Origin: Strigamia acuminata | Taxonomy: Eukaryota > Arthropoda > Chilopoda > Geophilomorpha > Linotaeniidae | Reading direction: 5' to 3' | DNA: 64,000 nt | Assembly (NCBI GenBank): GCA_949358305.1 | Contig: OX442319.1 | Coordinates: 9,300,001-9,364,000 of the forward strand | Part shown: positions 46,417 through 58,122 of the stretch, one piece after another | Numbering within the stretch: position 1 is the first letter of the stretch | How the letters are laid out: each line of letters starts with the position of its first letter | The notes under the pieces: generated by a model | What the model saw: the letters and a program-made list of their open reading frames with translations, nothing else | Database searches by the model: none | Told to the model about the DNA's origin: nothing | Translations under genes and position numbers: made by a program

Positions 46417-46530
46417 GGTTTTTTATACAGAAATTCATTGAAAATAGAACGGAACTACATTTCCGCAAAGTCCACAGTTAGGAGTAATCCGACTCAACCA
46501 ATTGAAAAATAGGACAACGTTGTATCAGAA
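46417..46530. mobile_element. truncated ACAACNTGGTCC-type MITE
   Basis: GAAATTCATTGAAAATAGAA, GGAACTACATTTCCGC and the end GGACAACGTTGTAT match the right part of the 27.9-28.2 kb element. The left half is missing. Confidence 0.65.
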
Positions 46531-46789
46531 CAGAGAATAGATGTTTCTTTGCTCCGCACACGACAGCGATGATGCATCATCCATTGCTCCATGACCACTG
46601 AAATAGCGTAGGTTGAAGTCAAAATGGTGGCTAAGAAATAAGTGTATACAACTGAACCTAACTTAACTTAATAATTTTTTCCCTGCTGTATTCAAAAAGC
46701 CGTGTTTTATGTAAAACTACCAAAAAACAACAAAAACATTGAAATCCTCTTGTATACACAACTTTCAAATTCAATTACAAAATATTGCC

Positions 46790-47045
46790 CAACAAAATAT
46801 CCACTAAATTGAATAAATGTTGTACAAACATCTACAATATCGAATAAATATTGTAAAAACATCAACAATATCGAATAAATGTTGTACAAACATCTACAAT
46901 ATCGAATAAATGTTGTAAAAACATCAACAATATCGAATAAATATTGTAAAAACATCTACAATATCGAACAAATGTTGTAAAAACATCTACAACAGCAAAT
47001 AAATGTTTTAAAAACATCTACAATATTTAATAAATGTTTACTAAA
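46790..47045. repeat. 31-bp minisatellite
   Basis: About seven copies of TGTTGTAAAAACATCAACAA followed by TATCGAATAAA, with small variants. Confidence 0.93.
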
Positions 47046-48027
47046 AAAACTTTCCTATTATTTGGTTTATTTCTAGTAAAGTAGTCCATATAGTATTGAA
47101 GAACATTTCAAAATATGATATGTTTTTTTTGGATTGTTACATCCAGTTTGGCAATGTAGAATCAATGTTATCTTACTTCGACACTACAAAGTGTAAACAT
47201 TATTTCAACATTTTTTTTAACATAGTAAAAACATTTTAAATAAACATAACATTAAAATAACAACTTCAATGTGCAGGATACAACGTCCTACACTTCCCTG
47301 TTACAGTACCTCTGTTTACAGTTAAAATCTCACTATTTTCCTGTGTGTTCATTTTCTACAATATTATCTGACACAGCAATTCAGTCAAGAATGCTCCATA
47401 ACTCCTGGACGGTCGTGTCAAAGTTCAAAAGAAATGGTAGTTTTACAGAAGCATTGCAGCTAAATAAAACTAGATGCAGCTAAAAATTAAATTGTCACAC
47501 ATTTTTGCTAGCGGAATGTTTAAACATGAAAACAAACACGATAACACACAGAAGACTTGTTTAAACAAGTTTAAATGACTTCATGAATGGACCTACTACA
47601 ATACTCGAGCAAATCGGTTTACACAATCGTTTTAATTGAATATGCACGCACCTATTGTTTCTTGAACATTCATTCAACAATGTACCAGGTGCCCCAAATA
47701 AAACCAGCCAGACAATACAGGATGTCTCAAAAAATGTACAGTATACACTGTTCAATTAAATATACATTAATCATTAGTTGTGGACAGTGTTGTTTAATTA
47801 ACGTTACTGGTGCAGTTTTTTCCGCTTTCATTTGGTTTATATTCATCTCAACAAGAAATATGCGAAATAGTTTCCCTCCCTCAAGTTAATACATAGACTT
47901 AACCCCTTTTTCACAATGGGTCACTGAATAGTGACCCTGGTGACCAAACTTAGCGTCACCTCAAAACCCTCCAATTCCAAAGTACCCTTTTCAAACACCA
48001 GTTTTAACATGCACTGCCACAAATAAG
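47046..48027. other. no recognised gene
   Basis: AT-rich with short open frames only. Nothing assignable between the minisatellite and the mariner element. Confidence 0.35.
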
Positions 48028-48029
48028 TA

Positions 48030-49179
48030 CTCCCTCTGTCCCAAATTATGGTATACATTTCTATAAAAAATTCTCGATTATCGTTAGTTTTGTATAATTT
48101 TAAGATATTTTAAATGAATAATCTTTCAAATTAAGTGCACTTTCTGATCACTAGGTGGCATTATGGGTAATTAGTTTATTGTTCCATTATTGCTGAATTG
48201 AATTTTCTCAAAATGGGCTCAAATTTAAATGGCACCTGTTGTGCTTCAAATAAAATAAAAATGAATTCAGAAAATGGCTGTTTGCAAAGAAAAGTGACCA
48301 AAAAGAAGCAATTAACTGATAATCAGCGAAATTATATACTGCAACTCTTGCTAAAACGAAGCAATGTAAGAAATAAGTTGAGTCGTGGCGCCATTAATGA
48401 AATTGCAGGAAAACTTGGAGTTACTAGACTAACTATTTCACGAATTTGGCAAGAAGTTAAAAGACAATATAATGAAGGACATATTCCTGCTAATGTGTAA
48501 AAAAATGATGATGGAAAATGTTTTTCCAGCTATTAGAAATAAATTCCCAGTCGCAAATAAACGCAAGCCCATCTTTGTGCAGCAAGATAACGCCAAACCC
48601 CATTCTAGTGAGTAGTGACAATGATGCTGTTTTGTTGGCCGAAGGATCAAAAGATGGATGGTGTATTCAATTTAAATCACAGCCACCAAATAGTCCAGAC
48701 CTAAACGTTTTAGATCTTGGATTTTTCAATTCAATCCAATCATTACAACACAAAGCTTCACCAAAATCAATTGACAAATTAATTGAATGTGTACAGAATG
48801 CATTCAATGAATTAAACAAAGACAAACTTGACAACGTATTTTTGACACTACAATGCTGTATGGAGTCAGTGATGACAGCAAAAGGTGGCAACAATTACAA
48901 ACTTCAACACATGCAGTCAGGATGCACTTGATACTGCACGACAAAATTTTCATTGTTAATCACTATTGTTATTATTGTTAGGGAGTATTATTTATTGTTA
49001 TTGTTTACTCCACATTGTTTATTGTTGACTTAATTTATTAATAATTTAACTTAATTAAATTAATTTTGTATTTATTTTTTATTTTTAATGATAAAAATCA
49101 AATAAAACTAGAAATGTATACCATAATTTGGGACAGAAAAAACACCCCAAATGTATACCATAATTTGGGACAGAGGGAG
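48030..49179 (+). mobile_element. plant-type mariner element with Stowaway-like ends, deleted
   Basis: The termini CTCCCTCTGTCCCAAATTAT and the exact complement form an inverted repeat of at least 31 bp (to TATACATTT), flanked by TA (48028-48029, 49180-49181). CTCCCTC(C/T)GTCCC is the signature of plant Stowaway MITEs and their Osmar-type mariners. The 1150-bp copy holds the two ends of a transposase gene but lacks its middle. The right terminal sequence is partly duplicated inside (49112-49135). Confidence 0.92.
48213..48931 (+). pseudogene. Osmar/plant-type mariner transposase, internally deleted
   Basis: Part 1 (48213-48500): MGSNLNG... followed by a helix-turn-helix reading LTDNQRNYILQLLLKRS and IAGKLGVTRLTISRIWQEVK, the DNA-binding half. 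Part 2 begins about 48503 in another frame with MENVFPAIRNKFP and the second catalytic aspartate in IFVQQDNAKPH (48571-48603). It stops, then continues after a frameshift in SQPPNSPDLNVLDLGFF with the third aspartate, to 48931. The region with the first aspartate is absent. The distance between the second and third Asp codons is 112 bp, against 120 expected for DD39D, so a small deletion accounts for the frame break. This copy cannot make active transposase. Confidence 0.85.
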
Positions 49180-49218
49180 TAATTCGTAGCTCTGAAAAGT
49201 TCGTAACTCGGCTGTTAA

Positions 49219-49615
49219 GGTGGAAACACAAGGGAGCGGGTAAAATTCCAAAGCTTGCTAGTACAAGTTTAAAGACGGAGTCATTTACAAGCTCACTTCA
49301 CCGCTTTTGGCTTACCGGCGTAACTGGCAAACTCAAGCTAGCTCGGTAGCTAGCCAGAAATTCCCGCCAAAATCTCCTCCAAGAATTTCCTGACGATTCT
49401 GATTGGCTGTCAAAGTCACATGACCAAAACACCAGCAAGCTTGAAGCTGGTAAATCAAACTCAGTTTGATTGAAGTGAGTGAGTACAAGCTCGCTTCAAA
49501 ACAAAGCGTTGAATAAAAACGCAAACTTGCGTTTGCTCAAGCGGGCGAGTTTTTAGCCGCTTTTTCAAGTAAAAGCAAGCTTTTAAATTTTACCCGCTCC
49601 CTCGTGTTTCCACCT
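49219..49615. mobile_element. TTAA-flanked element GGTGGAAACACAAGGGAGCG
   Basis: Left GGTGGAAACACAAGGGAGCG then GGTAAAATT; right is the near-perfect complement (AATTTTACCCGCTCCCTCGT, GTTTCCACC). TTAA left, TTTAA right. About 395 bp, beginning 38 bp after the mariner copy. Confidence 0.82.
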
Positions 49616-49639
49616 TTAAACAAGCAAACCCCCGACTAA

Positions 49640-51360
49640 AACTAACCAAATCGAAATCTTCAATCATGTTTGAATTCTCGCTACATTTGTAGATTTAGTC
49701 CGAGTCCATTACATCTCACCAGTCTGTACATGTGAGAAATAAATGGAGAAGCGTGCTTCCAGTTTGATTTTTATGAGCCACTGTTTTATTTCTAAGGTTG
49801 TGTGAGGTTGCTAAGCGCCAAGCACTTAGCAACTTAGAATTGTATTTGACCATTGTAACTGACAAGCAACACTTAATATTATTTGTACACTTCTCCTGTT
49901 TCCAGCATAATACACAACAGACACAGCATACTTGTGTCACCAAGATTATTTGATCTTTTTGGCATTAGCCGAAGGTGTAGTGATGACGGCCGAGTGGCGC
50001 TTATACATTGAAGATAATGTGCCCTCTTTATCATCGATTTTATAGGCGAATAAAAGTGAATCCCAGGAAAAGCCTAAGCCACGCTCCCTCATTATACTCC
50101 ATCTTTGTGGCACCATAATGCCACGTAACCCTGTTCTACTTGAATATTACACTTGGACATTCCCCTTTAATTAAGCAGAGTGGATGCGCCGACTGTATAA
50201 ACAGCAAAAGGAAAGATAGACGGGGAAAAAATGGTGCAAAGACATCTGTCTGGATTAGTGCCAAACTTTAGTGGACTTTGGTAAAGGGTTTTGGAATCAC
50301 TGAAATCACCTGTCCGAAGGGATCAATGGGAATGAGCGATTCCATTGTTTTTTTGTTTGCACGTAAAAAGCCTCTGCCAGGGGTGGAATGACTGCTTGAA
50401 AACGATTCCAGATTGAAACAATAGAAATAGATGAAACTAAAATAAAAATAAAAATAGGAAATGATGTTTGTATAGTTCAATTTATGTTGCTGCTGTTTGG
50501 TGATTGTTGAAATCTTGGATTTGAACCCTTGTTTTATTAGTTTTCGTTACGGTTTTGAAATGTTTGTTCACGTTTAACTCCAAAAGCCGTAAGTTTATCC
50601 AGTCATTTTGGTTTTATTTTCACTCGATGTGTGAATTTTATTTTTTACCACGTTAGGTAGATTTCCAAAAATTAAGGACCAAGTGAATTTTGCAACAATC
50701 TTTCACTTATATCTCGCCAACCGTGGACGATATTCAACTTCTGATTGCGGGAATCGAATTTTGAGCTCATTTCCGGTGGATTTGGCTTCTTTTCCAGCCT
50801 TGAGCGAGTACCTGACACTTTTCTGGGCAACTTCAACTGTTTGGACAACTTCATTGGTAAACAGGCAAGGACGTCTAATAAGTTGAACTAACTGAAAGTC
50901 AAGAGCTTGTAGAAACACACGAGCTCCAAAAAAAATACCAAAACTCAAACTTTTATAGAAAACAAAACAATAACATACCAAAATGCAGAAATAATGTTAC
51001 ATACAAACCACATAGCCATAATTAGAGACTCAAATGATGTCATGCAATGTAAACTACCTTAAATTTCATACCAGAAAACTTTTGACCGCACTATAAATTC
51101 TGAAAATGGATATATGTTTAATTAGAAAATAATACATTAAAAGTTATAAAGCACACAAATGTGAATTTAAACCATTCTAAGTTAACAACCTAGCAGTTGC
51201 AACGTTCGTTATTAAAATTTTCATTTGACTTCGGCAAGCCTGAATAACAACCAAACATTAACCAGGCTTTCATTTCGTTCCAGTTTAACAAAAATTAGAA
51301 CAACGGTTTGTATCCAGTTCTGCTGCAACTAAAAACATTTTAGCGGTTCAGTTTTGGGTT
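49640..51360. other. no recognised gene; possible isolated exon
   Basis: Mostly AT-rich. On the minus strand, 50906-50707, a non-repetitive open stretch (acceptor-like CTTTCAG, donor-like GTGAAAG) reads LIRRPCLFTNEVVQTVEVAQ and on to RLARYK. I recognise no family, and it may be a chance frame or transposon relic. Confidence 0.25.
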
Positions 51361-51371
51361 CAGTTCTGGTT

Positions 51372-51700
51372 TGGATCGGCCGATATTTCTGTATTCACCG
51401 ATATCGAATCCGATATTTTTTTGCGTGGCCGATACCGATATTGCCACGTTTCTAAAACGATACTTTTTAGAAACGCTTTTGAAGCAGTATATATTATATA
51501 CTGCTTGAAAAACGTTTCTAAAACATAAATTAAATTAATAAACGCAATTTTAATTTCCTTTTTTTTATTTTGGGGAGTTGCGAAGGGGGGGGGGGGGTCG
51601 GACATATTAATTTTAATAGCGGCGCAGGTATCAGTATCGGCCGATATTCGGTTGCCGATTATCGGAATCGGCGATACTGCAAAATATCGATATCGGTCAA
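51372..51700. mobile_element. possible element rich in TCGGCCGATAT
   Basis: Both sides carry GGCCGATA and CGATATCGG words in opposite orientation (TCGGCCGATATTTC left, ATCGGCCGATATTCGG right), a pattern typical of some hAT MITEs. Ends not resolved; a G9-plus run lies at about 51587. Confidence 0.45.
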
Positions 51701-51899
51701 AGTCTAGTACATACACTTCGGTTGCACATGCACAGAAATTTTCTGGCAAGAAGGATTCTATTCTTTCCGGCAGTAATGGTGCAGGGAAAAATTCTATTCT
51801 TTCCTTGCACGAACAAATTAAGAGTACCGTACCCAAAAGGCATTACAGTATTGTGACCAAGCATGATTTTTTGTTGAGTTTGATCGTTTATTGTTGGTT

Positions 51900-53090
51900 T
51901 TAAGTGGTTTTTAGCAGTTTTTAGTTGGTTTTTGTTGTTTTATTGATTTTCATAGTTTTCAGTTGCTTTTTGTGACTCATTTGCTGGTGTTTACGTGAGT
52001 TTTTTGTTTTTAGTAATTTTTTCTGTAAATTTTTAGTAGACTATTGATTTTTACTATTTTCCGTTAATTTTTAGTGATTTTTGTTGATTTCAGCTTTCAG
52101 TGCCACCATTTTGCTTGTACGTAACAAAATTTCCATGCACGGATTATGTGTACCAAACAATTTCCCCGCATGGAAAGACACAGGTTAACATACAGGCGGG
52201 ATCATTCCGTTTACAGCATGACAACCTGAAAAGTAATGTTGACTGAATATTTGGCCCCGGAAAGGCTATGTGTACTGAAAGTGCGTCTTGAATGAGTTTC
52301 AAATTAGGTGTGTAATTTATTTTTTATTTTAGTTGGAATGGCAGTTATTTTTAATGTTCCACTCGCTCCAAATGAAAACTTTTATTCGGATGGAATTTGC
52401 AATTCACTTTAAAATGGCTTGTAAATTGGATGAACAAAAAAATGTTTCTCATTTTTCTGTTGCCCAAAAAGTAATAGTAAAAAAATTTCATCCCATTTGC
52501 AGTTTGAAAATAAGTGAGTTATGCATGTTTTTATGGTTTATGGTATGCCATTTTACTCCAGATCTGGTAAATGATGAAATGAAATGGAAATGTACAAGCA
52601 GACTGTTTTTCATTGTGAATTTATGTTTGAAATAATATTTTTCTTGAATGCTACCATCACTAAATGCTTGTTTTTAACTCAATTATGGGATTTTCTTCAG
52701 CTGCCCCTAAGCTTAGTGAAAAACACATCAAACATTCAGCAACTGCTCCTTTTCAGTAGAGAAAAGAAAGGTGTTGACTATTGGCATAAAAACATTTTCT
52801 TTTAACTCAATTATGCTCTTCTCTGCAACATTGTGAAGTTTGGAAATTGAATGACCTTTAAAATGGGGATTGAGGTCATTTCTCTGACAGAAAACTGGTC
52901 AATCAAAAATTTCAATCCAAAACCATTTAAAATGTGCCTCAAGAATTCCAAAAATACAATAAGAAAATGCCAAGAATTCAATAAAAATACTAGAAAAAAA
53001 AGTAATAAAATTTTTAAATATTTTTCTAAAACATACAACAACTGCAATCAAATCATCTCTCTGCTTTATAACACACAGATTAACTGATGT
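51900..53090. other. no recognised gene
   Basis: GTTTTTAGT-type degenerate repeats to about 52090, then AT-rich sequence with short frames only. Confidence 0.35.
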
Positions 53091-53510
53091 AATAAAACAG
53101 TAGTCCTGAAACGTTTTTGGCTCCAGACCTCTTTCTTTGGATTCATAAAAATTTATGCGGAGCCCCAGTGGCCCACAGATTGTATGTATTGTGACTATCA
53201 ATGTTATTTACATTATTAGACTTCCTAATTTTCTGAAATATTGCACATGTTTATCAACTCATCTGTATTTTATTCATAAATAATTTCCTTGTACTTGCAC
53301 ATGGGAAAAGTAGTATTATCATTCCTCAATCTTGAAACATAAAGGAGCCCCTGGAGATGTCTCACGGAGTCCCAGAGCTCTGCAAAGCAGTTTTCTAAAC
53401 TCAATAATAAATAAAGGGTTTTCAATCATTTACATTGTTGATAAATTACTCAAAATGACCACTTTCTCCATAGAAGACATTAAACATTTCCGTCATAGTG
53501 TTCAAATAAA

Positions 53511-53876
53511 TACCGTATTACCTCACATTAAGCGGCATGCCATTGGACATGGCTTTAGCAGGTTTTTGAAACTTTATACAAAAAGTTTATACCGGCATGC
53601 CGGTATAAAGCGAAACATGCCGGTATAAGTGAAAAAGCAGGTTTTTTTTTTTGAACTTGAATGAGGCCAGATGTAATTTAGTTGGTTTTTGGGCCTAAAA
53701 TTTAAGTTTTCCTAATTTTCTGCAGATTGTTACTAAAATCTGGGTAAATTTATAGAAATTTGAGCCAATTTCTTACATTCTCATTTATAAAAATTCGTAC
53801 TCGCTTATTCGTTTATCGGCATGCCGGTAAAACTCGAACTACACCGGCATGCGGCTTAATATGAGGTAATACGGTA
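53511..53876. mobile_element. TACCGTATTACC element, copy 2
   Basis: Starts TACCGTATTACCTCACATTA, ends with its complement (TAATATGAGGTAATACGGTA). The palindrome ACCGGCATGCCGGT and half-forms recur inside, as in 30781-31193. Confidence 0.85.
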
Positions 53877-54384
53877 GGAAGTAAAGGAAATCAAAAGAGG
53901 ATAAAATTAATCAAGTAAAATTAATTAATTTTTTTGTTGCATTAACTTAAAACACATTAGCCAATAATAATTACACACTCCAAAACAGACCCAGCTCACA
54001 AACTAACTAAAAAGGTATCACTGAAAAATTCAAGCCGCTTGGAACTAAGTGGGTCGCGACGGATTGCCTTCCTACGACTGTAGTCGTATAAAGTGTGTCA
54101 CAATGTAAAAAAGTTTGAGAACTCCTGTCTTACTGCAATGCTTTATTCTGTAAAATGCTATGTGACTTTTCAAGTTAAAGACAATAGAACAGAGGATTAA
54201 GATAATGGTGCTGTTTTAGCCTTATATGGGCGAGGATCGCTTCACTGCAGAACACCACAATTACTACTTTCCTGCAACTAACAAGAACTAGTGTGAACAA
54301 GACCATCTTCAGACTAGATAGCGCACTGAGGCAGAAGTGTGTTACGTGTTCGTCACGACACACCACTCCATCTTTACACTACTG

Positions 54385-54590
54385 TAGTCGTGGACAAAAA
54401 AAACTTCCCTTCTGTTTAGCTGTTTTAAGTTTATCTATCATTATTTGCCCGGTCTTTTAATAGTGTTGTTAGGGTAAGACGAGAGACCAAGTCAAGATTG
54501 ATGTCATTGAATCTCAATGGATATTTATGCCAGCTGGTAGATAAACTTTAAAACAGCTAAACTGAAGGAAATTTTTTTTGTCCACGACTG
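54385..54590. mobile_element. Tc1-like MITE ACAGTCGTGGACAAAA
   Basis: Left TAGTCGTGGACAAAAAAAAC; right is the complement of CAGTCGTGGACAAAAAAAAT, followed by TA. GTTTAGCTGTTTTAA pairs with TTAAAACAGCTAAAC. About 205 bp. Confidence 0.8.
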
Positions 54591-54785
54591 TACATCCTGC
54601 CGTAATGCAATCCTGGTTAAAAGCAGCACCACGAGTCAGACTGCCCCAGTGCTATACCTTGTCGTGTGCAAACACTAGGTGCATTCAATTCTCTAAAGAC
54701 GAATTCACTTCATCTTAAATTCTTAAAGACGCAACTGAATAGAATTCACTTACTAAAAACTAAACTAAACTAAAAAAAAATGGCT

Positions 54786-55217
54786 ATACTCTTGTTCGAC
54801 TCAAAAGGGTGGCCTTCTCCCATTGGCCGAGCCGTATCACTGGTGTAGTGATCCAAAAATATAGACCCAAACACCAGAAACGCATTACAATATACAGACA
54901 TTGTAATCGATTGCCTAAATAACAGCCTAAATTTCAAAATTGTTTGCTTTCCAGACAAAGCAACCAATAAACACGAGTTTTACATTTATATGTGCATAAA
55001 ACTTTATTTCCTAAATGGAAATAACATTTTATAATAAAATACGGAGTACAATTTATAAAAATACAATATCAATTTAAATGGTCATAATAATCTAAAAAAT
55101 AAATAAAAATAAAAACTACGGAGTACTTCTCCTAGTGGTAGTAATACAGACTGGAGTTAGGAGTAATGCGGCTTGGCCAATCGAAGAAGGCCACCCTTTT
55201 AAGTCGAACAAGAGTAT
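54786..55217. mobile_element. MITE ATACTCTTGTTCGACTC, copy 2
   Basis: 432 bp, the same inverted ends as 44175-44589 and the stem-loop CTGGTGT...ACACCAG at 54840-54877. Flanks differ between copies, so this is a separate insertion. Confidence 0.92.
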
Positions 55218-55219
55218 AG

Positions 55220-57070
55220 TTCTACGTCAAAACATCATATCCTGTTTGGAGAAGTCATTTCAGATGAATAAATCAATTCGTCTTTTGAGGATTGAATGCC
55301 CCTACTAACTTTTTAACCGTTACTGCTGGTGTGACCACAGTGTGAGGTCTTTTAAAGTTAAGAATAAAGGCACTAACTTAAGTTTTAAATTCAGAGTAGG
55401 TCTGACAGTTAATTCACTTGAGCCATGTGACTCAAGTACTAACTTATACTTACAGTGTGACTATTTAGGAGGAACATACAAGACACCATATGCTAATTCA
55501 GTTTAATTTGTTCTTCAATGTCACTAAAGAACATTTTATGTGAGAAATGAAACTCTTCGCTTTAGTTGGTTTGTATTTAAAATTAAATAGCTGATGCATC
55601 CCACTTTCAGTTCTAAACTTATAAATGCAAATACTAATTCCATTAAGAGATTTTTCACTGTGTTTTGCCAACACTTCTCTAACTTGCGGTTTTAAAAAGC
55701 TCTGCAAGTAATTAAGGAGAACAAAATTAAATTGTTCGCTTCCTATTGCGGTTACAAAATGGCACTAAAACAAACAAACTAATTGGAACAAACGTGCAAC
55801 TTTAGATGATATTATGAGCTTTTTTTGGCTTTAACTTAAGTGAAAAAAAAGTTATTTCACCACTAACAACTTTAAAAAATTCCTTTACCATTTCTTTGCC
55901 TTTTTGCCAACTACACAACACAATTAATTTGAAACGTGAAACATTTTCATTTTTTGTCATTATAAAAAATCATTATCTCATTTGACAACTGCTCGCTTGC
56001 TAAGGTATTAAGTTTTCGGTGATTATTTAAAATCCCTAAACTGTTAGGAAGAAAGTGTGGTCACGGTTTTTTTTTTACATACCCCGATGTTTATGTCATA
56101 AACACATATAAAAGTGTAATATTTACACATCATGTTCACTGCACCTCAATAGTGTTATTTAACCCCAAAAAAAGTCAAACTAGGGACAAGTATTTCACAC
56201 CTATAAAAGTGTAATCAAACACCTTTTAGCATCTATATTTTTTGCCGTCTGTTAAATGGAACAGCTTTTCGCATATCCCTGAATTCCCAAGTCTTGAGAG
56301 GAAATGTAGGAGATAGATTTTATCCACAAGCAACCGCAACACCTGGCACATGCTCATGGGCTTAGCCACTGGTGAAAGTGCAATCTCAGATAGGACAAGA
56401 AAAACAGCCTAAAACAGACTAAAGGAAAGTTCATTGACAAAAGAGACTGGCTAATTGCTGCCATTAGCTCAGATTCAGTCTTGGGACACATTCTATTGTT
56501 CGCTAATAGTGTATTCACCAGTTAATAGAAGGTCCAGAGGAAGAAAGACATTGTGACTTCCATCAAATTCAATATTGACTAAATAACAAAGAAAAATATA
56601 TTCAGGAAGAAAACTAGCAATAAGCAAAAAATAGACAGAATATCAGGCACCCAAAACGATATTTTGACCATTATCCCCAAAATAAGCCAAAAATTTCAAA
56701 GGTGCACAATCGATAGGAAATGTCATAAAAAATTGATTGGCATGGTCAGAATTTGCTTGTCTGGCATCGTTGCAGAGATATGGGCCAAAAGCATTTTTTC
56801 GGACAAAAAACATCATTCGAAAACTTTGCTAACTATCCGTGATAATAATAATCACATAAAAAAATGTCTCAGACAAATGCGACTTATTTTTATGCGTAGA
56901 TTAAGAATCTGCAAGAAAAACTGGGTTTGTCTATTGAAAAAATTGGAGTTGACCCTGGAATGACCTTCAAGCCATCAACCAATTTAAAAAACTAGATATT
57001 CGCTATTCAATGACAGTGTTTGGTAACTATTGCTATTGCTGTTGCTGTTAAAATGTTCCAAAACTCTAGT
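55220..57070. other. no recognised gene
   Basis: AT-rich intergenic or intronic sequence. Short frames near 55498 and 56664 show no recognisable motif. No clear element ends. Confidence 0.35.
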
Positions 57071-57075
57071 CTTAA

Positions 57076-57459
57076 GCTAGGTTCACTTTTGTGTTCACAC
57101 TAGATGCAACGCAAGAAAACTGACGCAACGAAAGCTGCTTGCGTCCAAAAATTCTTGACGTTGACGCCAATTCCTGCTTCAACTCCAAGTTGAAGTAAGA
57201 GACGCAACGCAAGGAAAGGTCTTGCGGCCAACCAATCACGATCGACTCCAACTCTCGTCGATTTACGTCTGGGTGGCGAGACTTTGCCACATGCAAACAG
57301 GTCGCCATTTTCGAATTCTGGAACTAGATCCAATTCCAGGTTTCATTGAAACCATCTGATTGGCCTGCTGCAACATCAATTGTTTCACTCTGCGTTGCGT
57401 TTGACTAATTTTTCGTTGCATTGCGTCGCCCCTAATGTGAACACAAGTGTGAACCTAGC
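57076..57459. mobile_element. TTAA-flanked element GCTAGGTTCAC
   Basis: Left TTAA then GCTAGGTTCACTTTTGTGTT; right end ACACAAGTGTGAACCTAGC then T and TTAA. GCAACGCAA words on the left pair with TTGCGTCGC/TTGCGTTG on the right. Similar tip to 31236-31530. Confidence 0.75.
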
Positions 57460-58122
57460 TTTAAAGATCATTGCTGAAGCAATATTTCTTTGTTGCACTG
57501 TTATATCTATTGTAAATGTAAAACAACTTTTTGTTTATTCATTTTAATTATCGTTTTCTTTGAATATTGTGAGTTTGTACAGAGCACATTTCACTTTCTT
57601 GCCATCTTTTATTTTCCATCTTTGAACTGACTTCTTTCTTTAGTTTCTAAGAAGCCAGATTAATCAGCATTTAACCTTCCTCGAAACCACAACTCTTCCA
57701 AACCATGCTGCCTGTGGCAACGGGTTAGGTTAGAGATTTTAAGCACGTTAGTAAAACCAGCATCACCCTCCATCTGTGTCTACATGTGGGAACTGCGGCA
57801 ACATCCGTCGAAGCAAACTTCTGGAGGCTGGCCAAATATTTAGTCGTAATTAGTTGAAAAACTGTTGTTGTCCTGGGTTGTTTTTGTGTTTGTAATTATA
57901 ATCTTCAGTTTATCAGCTAAAAATAACGCTGCGAGCGTTTAATAATATGTTACATTGTTTACATTTGATTGGTTGATAGCAGTGTAGGGCTCGCTGATAA
58001 ATTTTCACTATAGCTAGTTTAGCAAATGACAACAAAAAAAGCCCGTTTGATTGTTATAGAACCGTAATATCCCACAATACCGTATTAGTATTTGCCAAAT
58101 ATCAACACATTCATAAAATGTA

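Noticed and set aside
53099..54127. One long hAT element between CAGTAGTCCTGAAACG and AGTTTGAGAACTCCTG
   Set aside because: The flanks show no 8-bp duplication and other elements lie between; the two ends probably belong to different decayed copies.
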